DNA of 64,000 bases from Mermis nigrescens (GCA_036768485.1 JAVLUZ010000339.1:1031001-1095000), one strand, 5' to 3'; numbered from the stretch's first letter, positions 19,766 through 30,954 are shown. The notes: a model not told the origin generated them from the sequence alone. Translations and numbers: made by a program.

Positions 19766-22348
19766 AAAATCAAATTTGAATAAGTTTAATATATCCGTTG
19801 AATATTAAGTATTTAGAATGCATCTGCCGTACACAGGCTGTTTTTTACCTATTATTTTTTCTTATGGTTTTAGGCGCGTACCCTATTACACCAAGTTACA
19901 TACTGCAAAGTGCCAACTGATATTAATATGATGACTAAGTTTTAATTCTCATGCTCGCTACATGGATCAGAAAGTACAGTGCAGTTTCCGTTACATTACC
20001 TACCACTCCAGGGGCCGATTTCAATAAGACAAGTTCCATCTTAAGCTGAAGTCTGAAATTAAGTAGTTAAGTTCGAACTAGGTCAAGTCTGAACTTAACC
20101 CTCCTGTTACCAAGGGGTCACGCACCCCAGACTTACCAAGGTCTAGATCAGAAATCTAGTCATTGCGGGAGATAACAAAAATGGATAAAAATACATATTT
20201 CTGGTAGCCAAGAGCATGAGAATTTCAAAAATGTCATTAACTTTGCACAAAACTGAAAACCAATTGAAAAAAACGTTTTTTGAACATTCAAAAATGTGTA
20301 AGAAATACAATCTACAACACGCGTAACACATGTATATAAAATCATGAAATCAAGCTTTTTCTAATGAAATATAGGTCAATAAGTTTCCTTTTGCTCAATA
20401 AAGCATGTGTTGCAGTAAAAAAGGGTACTGAGAAGCTTGCACATAAGAATTTATGGCCTTACAGTAAACTTAAAAAACAGGCAGCTAGATCACGGATCTA
20501 GAGCTCGGTAAAAGTAGAGGTTAAGCCGGTTTCAATAAAAATTAAAGTTTGAACTGGTTAAATCAGGAGTTAAGTCAGAACTTAAGTTCTAAATAGAGTT
20601 CAAACTTAAGATCATGCGCGCACTTACGCTAAGTGAGCAGTCAAACATGCGAAACAGATTATGAACCGTTGGGTTAATAATTTAAGTGTAAATATCACAG
20701 GATTTCTTATTACAAAAAATTGGTCATTACACAGACATGCATAACATGGAAATTCTGGAGGAGCAGGGAGTGGAGTCAAAAAGTTTTTCTATAATTTTTT
20801 GATCTCAAAAACAGTGGATACAGGTTGAAAACATTTATTATGTCATTATGATGTCGCTCTGTCTTTTAAAACGTAAAAAACGTAAAACAGTTTGTAAACG
20901 ATTTCGAAAAAATATCGAATAATTTGAATATATTACACAAAATACTCCTATAATCGAATAATGAATATATATTGCGCGAAGCGCCGAAAATTTGGTACTT
21001 TTGAGCAAAACAATAACTAAAAACGCTTAAAATAGCTCCTTTTCTAGGAATTTTCTGCATAATCACGAATTCTGGGGGTGAGGTAGAAAAACTAAGGTGG
21101 TTTGAACCCCCCCCCTCGTAGGTCATATTAGTCATCACGACTTTTCATCTGTCTTATGCCAAAACAAATTATAATGGAAAGCGATCTTACAGCGATTTAA
21201 GAATTATTACGACTTGGAAATATTAAGATTTAGTTGTAGTCGTACATGGACTGCAGCCAAATTCTGGGGTCTAAATGGTGTTAAACTTGCAAAAATCACA
21301 AAAAACATGCCAAAAATTTAATTCTGTGGGTCAATCGATTTTTGGAGGGTTTACCAGATTCCCAATGATCTACCCGCAGACAGCTAGTTGAATTTAAATA
21401 TTGGCTTTACGTTTGCCTCGAAATGATTGAATTTTCTTCAAACGATATTCCATCAGAATTTTTGAGATTCACAATCTACAATGATGAAACGTTGTCCGCG
21501 CCTGTCATTAAAATATTTCATTACATTAGAGAAAACCGAACTTTATGAGAGTTGCCGAGTTCTGGAGTAGTAGTTCTCACTCTAATTTAGATCACCGATG
21601 GTTTTTGAGTCAAAGGATCACCGTAGGCTGTAGTCTCACATTTTCTGATTATTTAGCCCAGGAAATCCGAAACTAAGTTGTTTATTTTTTGTTTACATTA
21701 GTTTCTGAATCGTGTAGAATGAAGCTATTTCAGTTTATTCCGGAAATGAATATAAAGCACTTGCTAAATTTAGCTTTTATGCCCAAAAATATCTTAATAA
21801 ACTGGCTTTATTCTTAAACATGATCGTATATTTCCGACAACTACTTAATTCAATATCCGTTGCAATGATAAGCCCTGTGAACGAAAAGTAAACAATATTC
21901 AACAAAACCAAAGTAGATAGCCAAAAAGCACTAATCGTTCCAATTGACTGATTCAAGATCAGCTCTGAAAATAAGAATGAATTGTTTGACATATTACGCT
22001 TTTAGACTTCGCTCCCATTAAAATACTTGTATGTAAATCGACTCTGCATGAAATTTCTGTTCTCTGAAGTAGTGTTCTCTCAGTCATCTGATATAGGATG
22101 ATGATGACGATGACGCGATAGCACAACAAGGCGGAATAGATGAGGCTGACTCGGATTCAGATGATCTAGATTTTGATGATGAATTATCTGCTTCATCAGA
22201 TTGAAATAATAATTCTGGCCAACAGCAATAAACATTTGCTTTAGTTCGATGATAGTGTTTAATATGAATAACGATTATTCTCTAGCTCATGTGCATACAA
22301 AATATTCTAAAGTGGTAATATTTATGGGTATAGGTATATAAGCTTGAC
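19766..22348. other. Repeat-rich spacer without a gene
   Basis: Contains two similar stretches (about 20010-20100 and 20520-20610) built from CCGATTTCAATAA and alternating AACTTAAG / CTTAAGTT. A dispersed family E stretch follows at about 20745-21130, with CATGGAAATTCTGG and a GCGCGAAGCGCC palindrome at 20974-20985. At 22080-22205 a short acidic Asp-rich tract is readable on the plus strand (DSDDLDFDDEL) but ends quickly. No convincing gene. Confidence 0.4.
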
Positions 22349-22586
22349 CATAGGTGGGCGGCACCAAAGTTCTGGGGGTGGGTGCAAGATTTTTCAAAAG
22401 GTCAAAAAATGGCCTTAAAAGTGGTGGTATGGCGAAAGAACACAATTTTTCAACGTTTCTCATCGAGCACTATCCATTGGCATCGAAAAATTGCGGAAAA
22501 AACGAAAAAATTTTCAAAAATTCGAAATCCGAGAGGTTTTTTGATTTCTGGGGAAGGGGGAATTTCGGTTTCCGAGGGCTGCACAC
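22349..22586 (+). mobile_element. Family A MITE, copy 14
   Basis: Starts CATAGGTGGGCGGC and follows the family body to the G-rich right half. The canonical right end is replaced by the start of the next family A copy. Confidence 0.75.
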
Positions 22587-22794
22587 CATACCTACGGAAC
22601 AGGAAATTCTGGGGGGGAATGCAAGATTTTCGAAGGTCAAAACACGGTCCTAAAAACGGTGGTATGCCGCGTTTTTCACGATTTTTCGGCGGTCCTCACC
22701 GTGCGTCTATCCATCCGCACAAAAAACATTAAAAATTGAATACTGGGGGGAGGGGGTGCACGCACTCCACCCCGAGCCCCACGCCCAGGATGTA
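22587..22794 (+). mobile_element. Family A MITE, copy 15, divergent
   Basis: Starts CATACCTACGG and ends CACGCCCAGGATG. It follows the previous copy directly, giving a head-to-tail pair. The middle is divergent and more GC-rich (GTCCTCACCGTGCGTC). Confidence 0.65.
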
Positions 22795-22944
22795 GTGGAT
22801 CCCCCCAACCCCCACGCCCATGGAGTATGAGCCTGGCCCTCGGCATGTATAACCTCGGCCGAGGGCAAGGATTCACACCCAAAGTCATGCGCGAGGACAC
22901 GAGGGTCCAAAGGACCACTCGGTCCAATCACTGGGCGAGCACCC

Positions 22945-23138
22945 AAAATTGGGGGGGAGGTGTGCAAGGTTTTGCAAGGTTAAAAATGGCCTTAACATTT
23001 CTTATCGAGCACTATCCATTGCTTTGCATCTAAAAATAGCGAAAAAAACAAAAAATTCTCAAAAATTGACTTCTGGGGAAGGGGGTATTTGGTTTCTCGA
23101 GGGGGGTGCATACCCTAAACGCCCCACGTCCAGATGTG
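22945..23138 (+). mobile_element. Family A MITE, copy 16, truncated
   Basis: The family body (ATGGCCTTAA, TCTTATCGAGCACTATCC) and right end (CCCCACGTCCAGATGTG) are clear, while the left terminal repeat is lost. It ends at the start of segment Y2. Confidence 0.7.
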
Positions 23139-23413
23139 ATGGGAATTATAAAGAAGGCAGGGATGAAATTTCAGCAATTATGAACTGGGGCTTCTAAACA
23201 CGGACGGAAACGCGTCAAAATACGAGCTAAAAGATACAAAAAGTATTTTTACCGTTTTACGAAAAATCGCAAATTCTAGGGGGAGCGTGAGACTCAAAAG
23301 TTGGAGAGGAACGCAAAAGCTTTGGGGGTGGTGCTAGACCCCAGCCCCAAAAATCATCAGCGACCTATACGCTTAAGCAAACTTCCGACGTCGTTTAAGA
23401 GTTGCTTTACACT

Positions 23414-23419
23414 TTTATT
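23414..23419 (-). promoter_or_regulatory. Poly(A) signal AATAAA
   Basis: Conserved counterpart of the signal at 12683-12688. In this copy it overlaps the longest frame's stop codon, which suggests the reading frame here runs past its original stop. Confidence 0.45.
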
Positions 23420-23709
23420 TAGCTAAAAGGAGTATACCTTCGAAAAAACGAAGTTTTAATCAATCGGGGCACCAATTTCGGCCGTCTCCACTGCATGGAG
23501 TCGTTCTTGGCTGCCGTTTCGGGTCTCCAAGGCGCCGATTCGGGGGCCTGCGGGGTGCGATGTTTCCAGGCTAGAAATTCGACCATACGCCTGCCATTCA
23601 ACTGCTGAGCGCATTTTATCGCCTCGTACATGCGCGAATACTTGATATTGTGGCTGCGGCCCGTGAACTTTTGGGAAAAGCCGTTGGCCGTCGTCGCGCC
23701 GGATCGTAT
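23419..23709 (-). pseudogene. 3'-terminal exon of an unidentified gene (copy 2), probably decayed
   Basis: Paralog of 12733-12961. The acceptor is intact (TTTCTTGCTTCTAG ahead of 23709) and the block shares NIKYS.MYEAIKC and RTPQAPESAPWRPETAAKND with copy 1. Relative to copy 1 there is a 2-base length difference near GGCTTTTCCCAAAAG, so the two N-terminal readings differ (YDPATTANGFSQKF here). At the 3' end the stop used in copy 1 is lost and the frame runs into the poly(A) signal. Either copy could be the functional one, but copy 1 looks cleaner. The function is unknown. Confidence 0.5.
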
Positions 23710-23881
23710 CTAGAAGCAAGAAATTTTGGCCTCATGTGGCACTCGGCCCGAGAAAAAACCAATGACGGCCTCTCCGGGAGTTGCTTCACAAATGTTATAA
23801 CGAACGTGATCAAGTAAAAAACATTTCGCTCAAACGACTCGTTTCGATACACGCTGTGGGGGAGGGGAGGGAGGTATGCAC

Positions 23882-24050
23882 CACCGGTGGGCGGTCTCCA
23901 TCAATTCTGGGGGGAGGGTGCAAGATTTTTAAAATGTCAAAAAATGCCGGATAAAAATGGTATATGGCGAAAAAACACCATTTTTCAAGGTTTCCTCATT
24001 GAGCGCTATAAATTGGCATCAAAAAATTGCGAAAAGAAACAAATTTTTTC
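23882..24050 (+). mobile_element. Family A fragment shared with Y1
   Basis: Begins CACCGGTGGGCGG and breaks off after ATTGCGAAAAGAAAC, as in 13370-13540. It is inherited from before the Y duplication. Confidence 0.78.
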
Positions 24051-24061
24051 GTTTGTATATG

Positions 24062-24325
24062 CACACCCCTGGGCGTGTTGGGGGTTTGGGGGTATGCACC
24101 CGAGAAACTGAAATACCCCCAAAAATCAAAACTTCCCCCAGAACTCCAATTTTTATTTTCTCTCTCATTTTTTCACAATTTTTTGATGCCATTGGATAGT
24201 GCTGCGATGAGAAACGTCGAAAAATGGTGCTTTTATATCGCCCCACCACCATTTAAAGGCCATTTTTTGACACTTAGTAAAATTTTACACCCCCCCCCCC
24301 AGAATTTTCTTGCTGCCCACGTATG
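24062..24325 (-). mobile_element. Family A MITE, copy specific to Y2
   Basis: Runs from CACACCCCTGGGCGTG to GCCCACGTATG with a perfect 8-bp duplication TGTATATG (24054-24061 and 24326-24333). Segment Y1 shows the empty site at 13551-13558. Confidence 0.93.
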
Positions 24326-24407
24326 TGTATATGCACGAAGTCGCGTGATTTTCTACATCGAATCCGGGTGTGATCATTTCTAAGGGACAAAGGGCGAAAA
24401 GTTTAGG

Positions 24408-24893
24408 GCACATATTCCACATGAGAGGGGGAGGTGAGAGGGGTATTTATCGCCCCTACCTCTGGCGAATCCAAGACTCAAATCACTGTCGGACGATTTT
24501 GGGCTATCGGTGGACTTTCCGCACGATTTCACGGGTTTCGCAAGCGGCGAAGAATGTTGAAATTTTTCGGCGCTTGGCGCCGTACTAATACATTTCCGTT
24601 TTGTTTGCCCAAAAATGCCTAGAATAAGAAGTTAAAAATGAGCTGAAAAGTTTGAACTTCGTATTAATTCATGTACATTTTTTACTTACAAAGTTGACGA
24701 AACTAGTCAGAATTGGACATAAAGTACTAAAAAATTCAGTTTTTCACATTCACTTCTGTCTGCCGAGGATGTTTTGAGCATTTTTCATCATATTTGACCC
24801 GCGAAAAAAGGCTAGAAATTCCTAAATTTGGTCGTCCCAAATTTTGGGATTTCACCCCCTATAAATTTTCGATTTTGGGAAACTATGTTAAGG
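24408..24893 (+). mobile_element. Family G element
   Basis: Runs from GCACATATTCCACATGAG to GGGAAACTATG. It is the ortholog, within segment Y, of 13632-14099. It contains a CGGCGCTTGGCGCCG palindrome at 24568-24582. Confidence 0.75.
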
Positions 24894-25422
24894 ACTGAAT
24901 CGTCCATTTTTACAAAAAATAAATGGTCTCGAAATCGATGGCTAACCGGCTAGGTTCAAGTTAGTGCGAATTGCTTCTTTCGCCTATACTTGTCAATGAG
25001 TAAATAAAAGTAGATCGGACGAAACAGTGTGGACCGAAAAATCTTGCCGTAATCCGCTTGGATAATATATCTTGTTATCACACCTATCAATTATCTAAAA
25101 TTAATTGGCCGTATCATCATGTCCAGATACGCCTGGGGTCTAAGCAAGTGCTCAAAACAGGATGTATGGGGACATGCACACGGAGGTTTTGGGGTCTAAA
25201 TCCCCCAAAGTGGGAAAAATGGTAAAATTTTTTAAAAGAAAATAATACTACAAACATGGAAGCCGGACTGAGATAAAAATTGAAAATTTTTTTAAAATGT
25301 ACTTCAAATTGACCTAAAAATGCGTAAAAACGTAGTTTTAACGCTATTTTGGCGCTAATACAAGTTTTCGAGGTCATTTTGACCCAAATTTTCTCAATTC
25401 TTGACTTCCCAAATCAGCTGAT

Positions 25423-25551
25423 TACACCTGGGCGTGGGCGGGTTGGGGTATGCCTCCCACGAGAAACCAAAATATCCCCGAACTTTGACGCATTTGAAAA
25501 GATATCTCTGCTACCCACACTTCCCAGAATTTCGTGTGCCACCCACCTATG
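25423..25551 (-). mobile_element. Family A MITE, internally deleted, specific to Y2
   Basis: Only 129 bp: both ends are present (TACACCTGGGCG and ACCCACCTATG) but the centre is missing. The flanks CAGCTGAT (25415-25422) and CAGCTGAC (25552-25559) match at 7 of 8. Segment Y1 has the empty site at 14563-14570. Confidence 0.9.
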
Positions 25552-25640
25552 CAGCTGACCACCCAGATCAGCCACGTTGTGCATCTATTACGTATCATTA
25601 TATAGATGACGGCTTTACAACAATAATTAAGTTAAACAAT

Positions 25641-26134
25641 GAGATCAGGATTCAGCCGATGCTCTAATTTTTGACACAGAAAACCATAAACACGTCTGCT
25701 GATGGATTCGTAAAAATAAAAGGCTAAAAGACCAATTTCTATTCAAAAATTTGAGCTAGGACCCACACACGGTCAGCATCGGAATTCTAGAGTAGGATTT
25801 CAAAGTTTCCCTTTTGGGCTTAAAAAGGTGGATACACGCCAAGAACATAATTTTTCGGCGTTCCTGACGATACTCTACCTTTCCAGGGTGTAAAACACAA
25901 AAATTTCAAAAATTACGACAAATTTAACAAAGTATAAGTCAAAAAAGAGTGTATGGCGCGAAAAGCCGAGAAATTTGATACTTTCGAACAAAGAGCGCGC
26001 ATTCGCCGACGTCGGAGGCCCGGTTAAAGTGCAATCGCCCAACGATATCGCCATTGCTTCCTTACTGCTAAATCGCATTTTGGGGTCTGAGAAGTAATCT
26101 GCGGGGGTGCAATACTTCTGCGGAGGGTGTAAAG
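25641..26134. repeat. Dispersed family E copy with a coding-like insert
   Basis: Family E is a loose dispersed repeat recognisable by AGCATGGGAATTCTGG, a segment on AAACGGTGGATACRYGTCAA and a GGCGCGAAGCGCC palindrome. This copy reads CAGCATCGGAATTCTAG at about 25768. From about 25999 to 26088 it is interrupted by a GC-rich tract that reads as protein and is listed separately. Family E borders are not firm. Confidence 0.5.
25999..26097 (+). pseudogene. Coding-like tract, unidentified
   Basis: On the plus strand one frame reads AFADVGGPVKVQSPNDIAIASLLLNRILGSEK and then stops. The composition, with a GC-rich third position and a helix-like run IAIASLLLNRIL, is unlike the AT-rich repeat on either side. 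It looks like a small piece of a gene carried inside a repeat. There is no start codon and no clear splice acceptor, and the last few codons may already be repeat sequence. I do not recognise the source protein. Confidence 0.3.
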
Positions 26135-26397
26135 CACATGTGGGCGTGGGGGGAGGGTGAGGGGGGGGATGGGGTGGGGAAGGAGGTTCAACCCCACTGA
26201 AAAATCCGCCTATGACCCCCCCAGAATTCAATTTTTGATTTTTTTTCCGTTTTTTCCGCAATTTTTGGTGCCAACTGGATGCGTGCTCGGCGAGATACGT
26301 TAAAAATAGTGTCTTTTCACCATACCACCATTTTCAGGCCATTTTTCGACCTTACGAAAATCTTTCCCCAGAATTTTGCAGTGCCGCTCAACCTATG
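26135..26397 (-). mobile_element. Family A MITE, copy 19
   Basis: Runs from CACATGTGGGCGTG to GCTCAACCTATG. The flanks GTGTAAAG (26127-26134) and TTGTAAAG (26398-26405) match at 7 of 8. Confidence 0.88.
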
Positions 26398-26445
26398 TTG
26401 TAAAGTCCCTCCCGGACCCCTCGTCCCTATGTTGCGCCTTACTAC

Positions 26446-26719
26446 TACCTGGGTGTGAGGGGAAGAAGGGTTTGGGTGTACGCATCCCCCCAGAAACCAG
26501 AACCCCTCCCCCTAGAAAATCCGAACAGCCCCCCAGAATCCGTTCATACTTTTGTTGTATTATTCTCTTTTTTCGCAATGATTTTTGATGCCAATGGATA
26601 GTGCTCTGGCGAGAAGCGTTAAAGATATGCTGTTTTTTCGCTCTTACCACCATTTTTTAAGGCCACATTTTCGAACCTCGGAGAACCCCCCCAAATTTTG
26701 GGTGCCGCACCGCCCTATG
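26446..26719 (-). mobile_element. Family A MITE, copy 20
   Basis: Runs from TACCTGGGTGTG to ACCGCCCTATG. The flanks CTTACTAC (26438-26445) and CTTATTAC (26720-26727) match at 7 of 8. Confidence 0.87.
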
Positions 26720-26727
26720 CTTATTAC

Positions 26728-27088
26728 CCTCACCTCCAGGGTCCCATAATGAAGACTCCAGTCGCTTCTCGGACGATTTTGAACTATCAAGCGATCTCCT
26801 GCCGCGATTTTTTGAGGAACGGAAGGAGCAAAAACGCGTAAGATCTTACTCGGCGCTTGGCGCCGACCGTACATGCTCGGTTGTTATTTTTGTAAAATAT
26901 TTTATGCGCTGCAGGGGCGGCTTTAACAGAACTCCTTTGATGGGTGTATTCGCAGTTGCCTGGAGGAGCAAAGAGTTTCTGGAAGGGGGTGTCATAAAAC
27001 TTTCCTGAGAGGATGAAAAACGTCTCCGGATCACACCTCGAGTGGAACCAAAAATTGGCCATGGTGGGGATCGTCAAGGATCAGGACG
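26728..27088. other. Decayed repeat sequence, no gene
   Basis: Begins with family G-like sequence (TCACCTCCAGGGTC, CGGACGATTTTGAACTATC) and a CGGCGCTTGGCGCCG palindrome at 26853-26867, then unassigned sequence. It is probably a truncated family G element. Confidence 0.5.
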
Positions 27089-27339
27089 GCATTCCATATG
27101 ATTCTGGGGGGGGGGTTAAAAAAATTTTCAAAAGTCAAAAAAAATGGTCTTAGCCCCAAGTGGTCGTATAGCGAAAAAACACCATTTTTTCGACGTTTCT
27201 CATCAAGCACTATCCAATAACATCAAAATATCGCTAAAAAAGCAAAAAAAAATTTCACCAAAATCCGAATTCTAGGGGTTATTTTGATTTCTGGAAGTTG
27301 ATTCAACTTCTGGGGGTGTGCACACCCCCGCCCATGTGT
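27089..27339 (+). mobile_element. Family A MITE, copy 21, degenerate left end
   Basis: The body and right end (CACCCCCGCCCATGTG) are recognisable. The left terminal repeat has lost the GTGGGCGGC portion. Confidence 0.7.
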
Positions 27340-28599
27340 TGTGGGGATACCATGAGTGATGCAAATCGGCGGTAGCCAATCCACTGCGATAGATCTCTGG
27401 CACCGAGGCCTGCGTGTGCAGACGGTCGCCATTTCCAGGGAAGGGAGGGTGGTGAGTAGTCCTCTACTTCTAGCGGAAGGGTGCGTGCCAGCCTCTATTT
27501 CCGGTCAAAAACAGCAAAAAAAAGAGAGAAAGTTTTGCCGGTTAAAAACTTGAAGATCGACAGGAATCAGCGGCCTCGGGTGGGGCAGCCCCCCGATCCT
27601 TCTATTAACAGATACCTACAATTACATTTCGGGTTCGCATCCATTAAAATTTGCTAAAAAGGCGAAAATCAAGCGGAATAAATAACGCGAGAACCGCCGA
27701 AAAGTAATGATAAATGTAGGGCAGTAACCAAGGCTAAAGGATAGAAAGGCACGTACCTTGAGGGGGATGGGGGGTTCGGCGGACCCCCCCCCCCCGAACT
27801 TCAGGAAAAATCGGATTAATAGGACCTTTTAAACGTTATTTTGCGCTATTTTTGGCTTTTCGGACCTGTTCCCCCAAAATATTGGTGGTCCCCAAATAGG
27901 ACTGCCGGCTTAGCATTGTTGCCTGAACACAGATCTGACAATCTCAACATTTGTTCATTCAATCTCTAACCGTATCACTCTCAATATATGCGAATTTTGG
28001 GCTGTTCAGCCGGGTGAATTGACCACCGGCATGGATGGTGTATGGGCGCAGTGAGCGACTCCTGCGCCGAATAATACCGTAACACGTCCAGTCCGGTGTT
28101 GATTTCATTGCCAAATCAGCGGTGCGCACGCGTTTTTGGAGTTCGATTCATAGACCGTCAAAATTTTGAATTTTCGGTCGATATCTTGCGGAAAATCCAC
28201 CGCTGTCAAGTCGAAATGGTCAAAACCGCCAGATCAGGTTTTGCTGGCCTCAATGGTGGCCATTTTTCGATTATTTGGCCAACTTCGATTCCAAATCAGC
28301 GGGAGGCTCATGTGCCTTATTGTGTGGCAAGAATCTTAAAAGATTACATGCATAACTACCTAGATTCGTAATAAATTATTCAGGTTCCTTTCAAATACGC
28401 CTCGCAGGATCAATTGTTGCCCGGAGCGATCTCAGTCGAGGTCAGGACCGATTACGGCTCATAATTTGGCAATATGGCCGCCATAGGTAAGTGATCGAAG
28501 CTAGGTTGCGAAGACGGTGTAGAGTGCTTAGCAGATGGTCTAATATTTTGCGTTAGGGAAATCAAAAAATACAGCGGCAAGTTGGTGGAGCCCTATGGC
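27340..28599. other. Low-repeat spacer, no recognisable gene
   Basis: Base composition is more balanced than elsewhere. A 66-codon open frame at 27356-27553 and a 91-codon one at 28096-28371 are present on the plus strand. Neither shows a domain, and the second includes a repeated CCAAATCAGCGG motif, so I do not call them genes. A family D-like fragment lies at about 27750-27905. Confidence 0.35.
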
Positions 28600-28607
28600 G
28601 CACTTAT

Positions 28608-28772
28608 CAGTGGCGGATCCAGGATTTCCTAAGGGGACGGTTCCTAAGGGGGGAACCTGGCTTGGGCGGAAAAATTAGCCGATTTGGCCCAAAAATCAGC
28701 TAAAAAATCGCTCAAAAATCCTTGATTTTGCGCCAATGGGGGCGAAGGCGGCCGCCCCCTAAATCCACCTGG
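28608..28772 (+). mobile_element. Family C hAT-type MITE
   Basis: Family C starts CAGTGGCGGATCCAGG and ends in a matching reverse complement (here AAATCCACCTGG). This 165-bp copy has a perfect 8-bp duplication GCACTTAT (28600-28607 and 28773-28780). The interior, GGCGGAAAAATTAGCC and AAAAATCGCTAAAAATC, recurs in all family C copies. No protein. Confidence 0.92.
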
Positions 28773-28780
28773 GCACTTAT

Positions 28781-29082
28781 TCTTTCGGTGCGCTGTATTC
28801 ATAGGATTCGCTAACGTTCGTTTACCAACAAAGTGCGCGCTTCCTACAAACAAATTTTTTCAAGCAGAAGCCTTTAAAAAAAGATATTGTAAGCGGCATT
28901 AAAAAGGCTCTGTTTTTATCGAAAAAAGTTCTTCACACCTGCCACCTACACATATGTACTTGGCCGGCTACTGCCGACCAAAATTGAAAAATATTTCGGT
29001 TAGTCCAAATCCTAACGTTTCGTTGGTTTAATCACTTTCCTCATATATTATTTTATCGCTTTGTTTCTACAAAGGAACTGCG
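28781..29082. other. Short spacer, nothing recognised
   Basis: AT-rich, without coding signal or repeat border. Confidence 0.35.
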
Positions 29083-29090
29083 GTAATTCA

Positions 29091-29266
29091 CTGGCTTAGT
29101 AGCTGTGGGGGGTGGGGAAGTGGGGGGTCGGGACCCCCCAAATTCGAAAAAAAGGAAAAATAGGTTTTTTCACACGTTCTTTTATGTGCTCTTTCTGAAG
29201 CTTAGGCCCCCCCTAAATTGGTTTTGGTCCCCCCCCCCGAAATAGGAGGGCCAGCTGTCGTGCCTG
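29091..29266 (+). mobile_element. Family D hAT-type MITE
   Basis: Family D ends are CAGGCACGTAGCTG and its complement. Here they are CTGGCTTAGTAGCTG and CCAGCTGTCGTGCCTG. A perfect 8-bp duplication GTAATTCA lies at 29083-29090 and 29267-29274. The interior has GGACCCCCC and TTTTGGTCCCCCCC blocks, as in the other D copies. Confidence 0.92.
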
Positions 29267-29274
29267 GTAATTCA

Positions 29275-30884
29275 AACTTATTTTCGGATCGTTTTTCGGA
29301 GTAGATTTTTGCCGAATTTTTTACCCAGACTTCGGCAGTTTCAGACTCTATTCGAGGTTCGGAGAAAGCGGCAACATTTTTCATCCGCGATTTTGAAAAA
29401 ATTTCGAAATTTTTCAACGAAAGATCTATTTGTAAGTTGAAGAAAGTCCACGATGAAACGTTGTTTTTTCTGAAAATAAATTTCGCATATCCTTTGGTTG
29501 ACCAATTGAATTATATTATATTGAAAATGTTGGGATATTATCAAATTTTTGAGATTTTTGGATTTATTTTTGATTGAAAAGTTGATAGATTCCGTATACA
29601 TTTGTTCAATAATCAATAGACATTTTGTAGCAATTTATCAGATTTTTCGGGGATGACACCAATTTCGGAGGTCTGAATAAAATAGCACAAAACTCGCGTG
29701 TAATAAAGACCCTAATTTTTCGGTGTTTTTCGGAATTTTGGGGGGGGGGAAAGCCCCCATTCCCCCGCAGCTACGTTGCACTGATCCATAATTCGCAAGC
29801 GCATCGCCCAAACTCTCGAAAAATCCGAAAATTTTCCAAAGATCACAGAAATTTCAAAAAATTAACGTTTCCGGACAAAAAGGCATAAAAGTGGGATTCT
29901 AGGAGGAGGAAATTAGAAAATTTCTCTAAAGTGCCTTCCATGGGCTCAAAAAACGGTGGATTCAAGAGCATCATCGTTTCAAAGTTTGCTGACAACGCAC
30001 TGTCTTTGTGAATGTTCGAAAAATCGGGAAATTCGAATAAAATGGACAAAATTTGGTGGAAAACTGATTAGGTGTGCATATGACGCGCAGCACCTAAAAT
30101 TTAGCACTTTTGAACAACGCTTAAAACCCAATCTGCGAAATTTAACGGAAAATCGCGAATTTTGGGAAGAGAGGCGAAAAATCTCTGGGTGGAGGGCAAA
30201 GACCCATACCCTCCAGCAAGCATGTATCCTCTGGAACGAAGAAATTTTCTTAAACGTTTCCTCTATTATTTCCATTCATTGTCATTTCATCAACAAAACC
30301 GTAAAAAAAATGAAATTATTTGCTTGTAAATTTACATAATTTTGAGGATACACCAGGCCCCCCTGGACCAACCAGGCTTCTCAATTTGGAAAATTTGCAC
30401 ACATAAGCTAAACCTCTAGGCGACGAATTTGAGGCTATTTAAATATAAATAGGTGAGGACAACTTTTTAAATTTTCGACGGTACGTACCAGCATTTCCAC
30501 AAATTAAAAAACATCAAAACTAACAATGAAAATAGGTTCATAAGCGCACAAAATCAACAGTGCTAACAAAATCAGACAATAGTTGCCGATTATTTCGAAT
30601 AAAAAAAGATCGTCAACACGAGAATGTTTTCTCTGAAGATTAACTTTTAGGTCGAAAGACACCCCTTCATTTAGGCATACCCTATAGTCAGACACGCATG
30701 TTTAACAGGTGGAGGAGGGGGGCTGAGGGACCCCCCTCCGAAGTCGGACGCCCTTGCCCCAAAGCCAGAAAATTTTTGACCCCCTCCTCGATGTTTGGAA
30801 AAAATCAAATTTTTTGGCCATTTTTAGACGAGTTTTGGCCAAGAATTAGACTCATTTAACCCCCCCCCAACAAAAGGCCGGGAC
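29275..30884. other. Repeat-like spacer, no gene
   Basis: Sequence at about 29860-30240 resembles family E (GGGATTCTAGGAGG, AAACGGTGGATTCAAG, GACGCGCAGCACC) in degraded form. Elsewhere it is AT-rich. Open frames on both strands overlap here without recognisable domains. Confidence 0.4.
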
Positions 30885-30954
30885 CACACCTGGCCTTGGT
30901 TGGGGCAATTTAGGGGTATGCACCCCGAGAAGCCAAAGTACCCCCCAGAATTCA
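30885..30954 (-). mobile_element. Family A fragment
   Basis: Only the first 70 bp of a reversed copy: CACACCTGGCC, TATGCACCCCGAGAAGCC, CCCCCCAGAATTCA. The remainder is deleted. Confidence 0.65.

Larger units (their letters stand above)
23137..25640. repeat. Duplicated segment Y, copy 2
   Basis: Collinear with 12137-14660. It lacks the family A copy found there at 13121-13361 and has gained two of its own. The terminal exon block in this copy carries a 2-base change in frame relative to copy 1 near its start. Confidence 0.85.

Noticed and set aside
20095..20675. Possible second piggyBac-like element (TTAACCCTCCTGTTACC near 20095; GTTGGGTTAA near 20670)
   Set aside because: Only three terminal bases match between the ends, and no second copy or subterminal repeat supports it.
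22349..22732. Recurrent open frames with phrases such as KNTIFQRFSSSTIHWHQKIAKK across many family A copies
   Set aside because: The same sequence is read in all orientations and frames, with random indels between copies. It is a non-coding MITE without a start, domain or frame conservation.
28096..28371. 91-codon open frame
   Set aside because: It contains an internally repeated CCAAATCAGCGG context and no recognisable motif. Probably chance.
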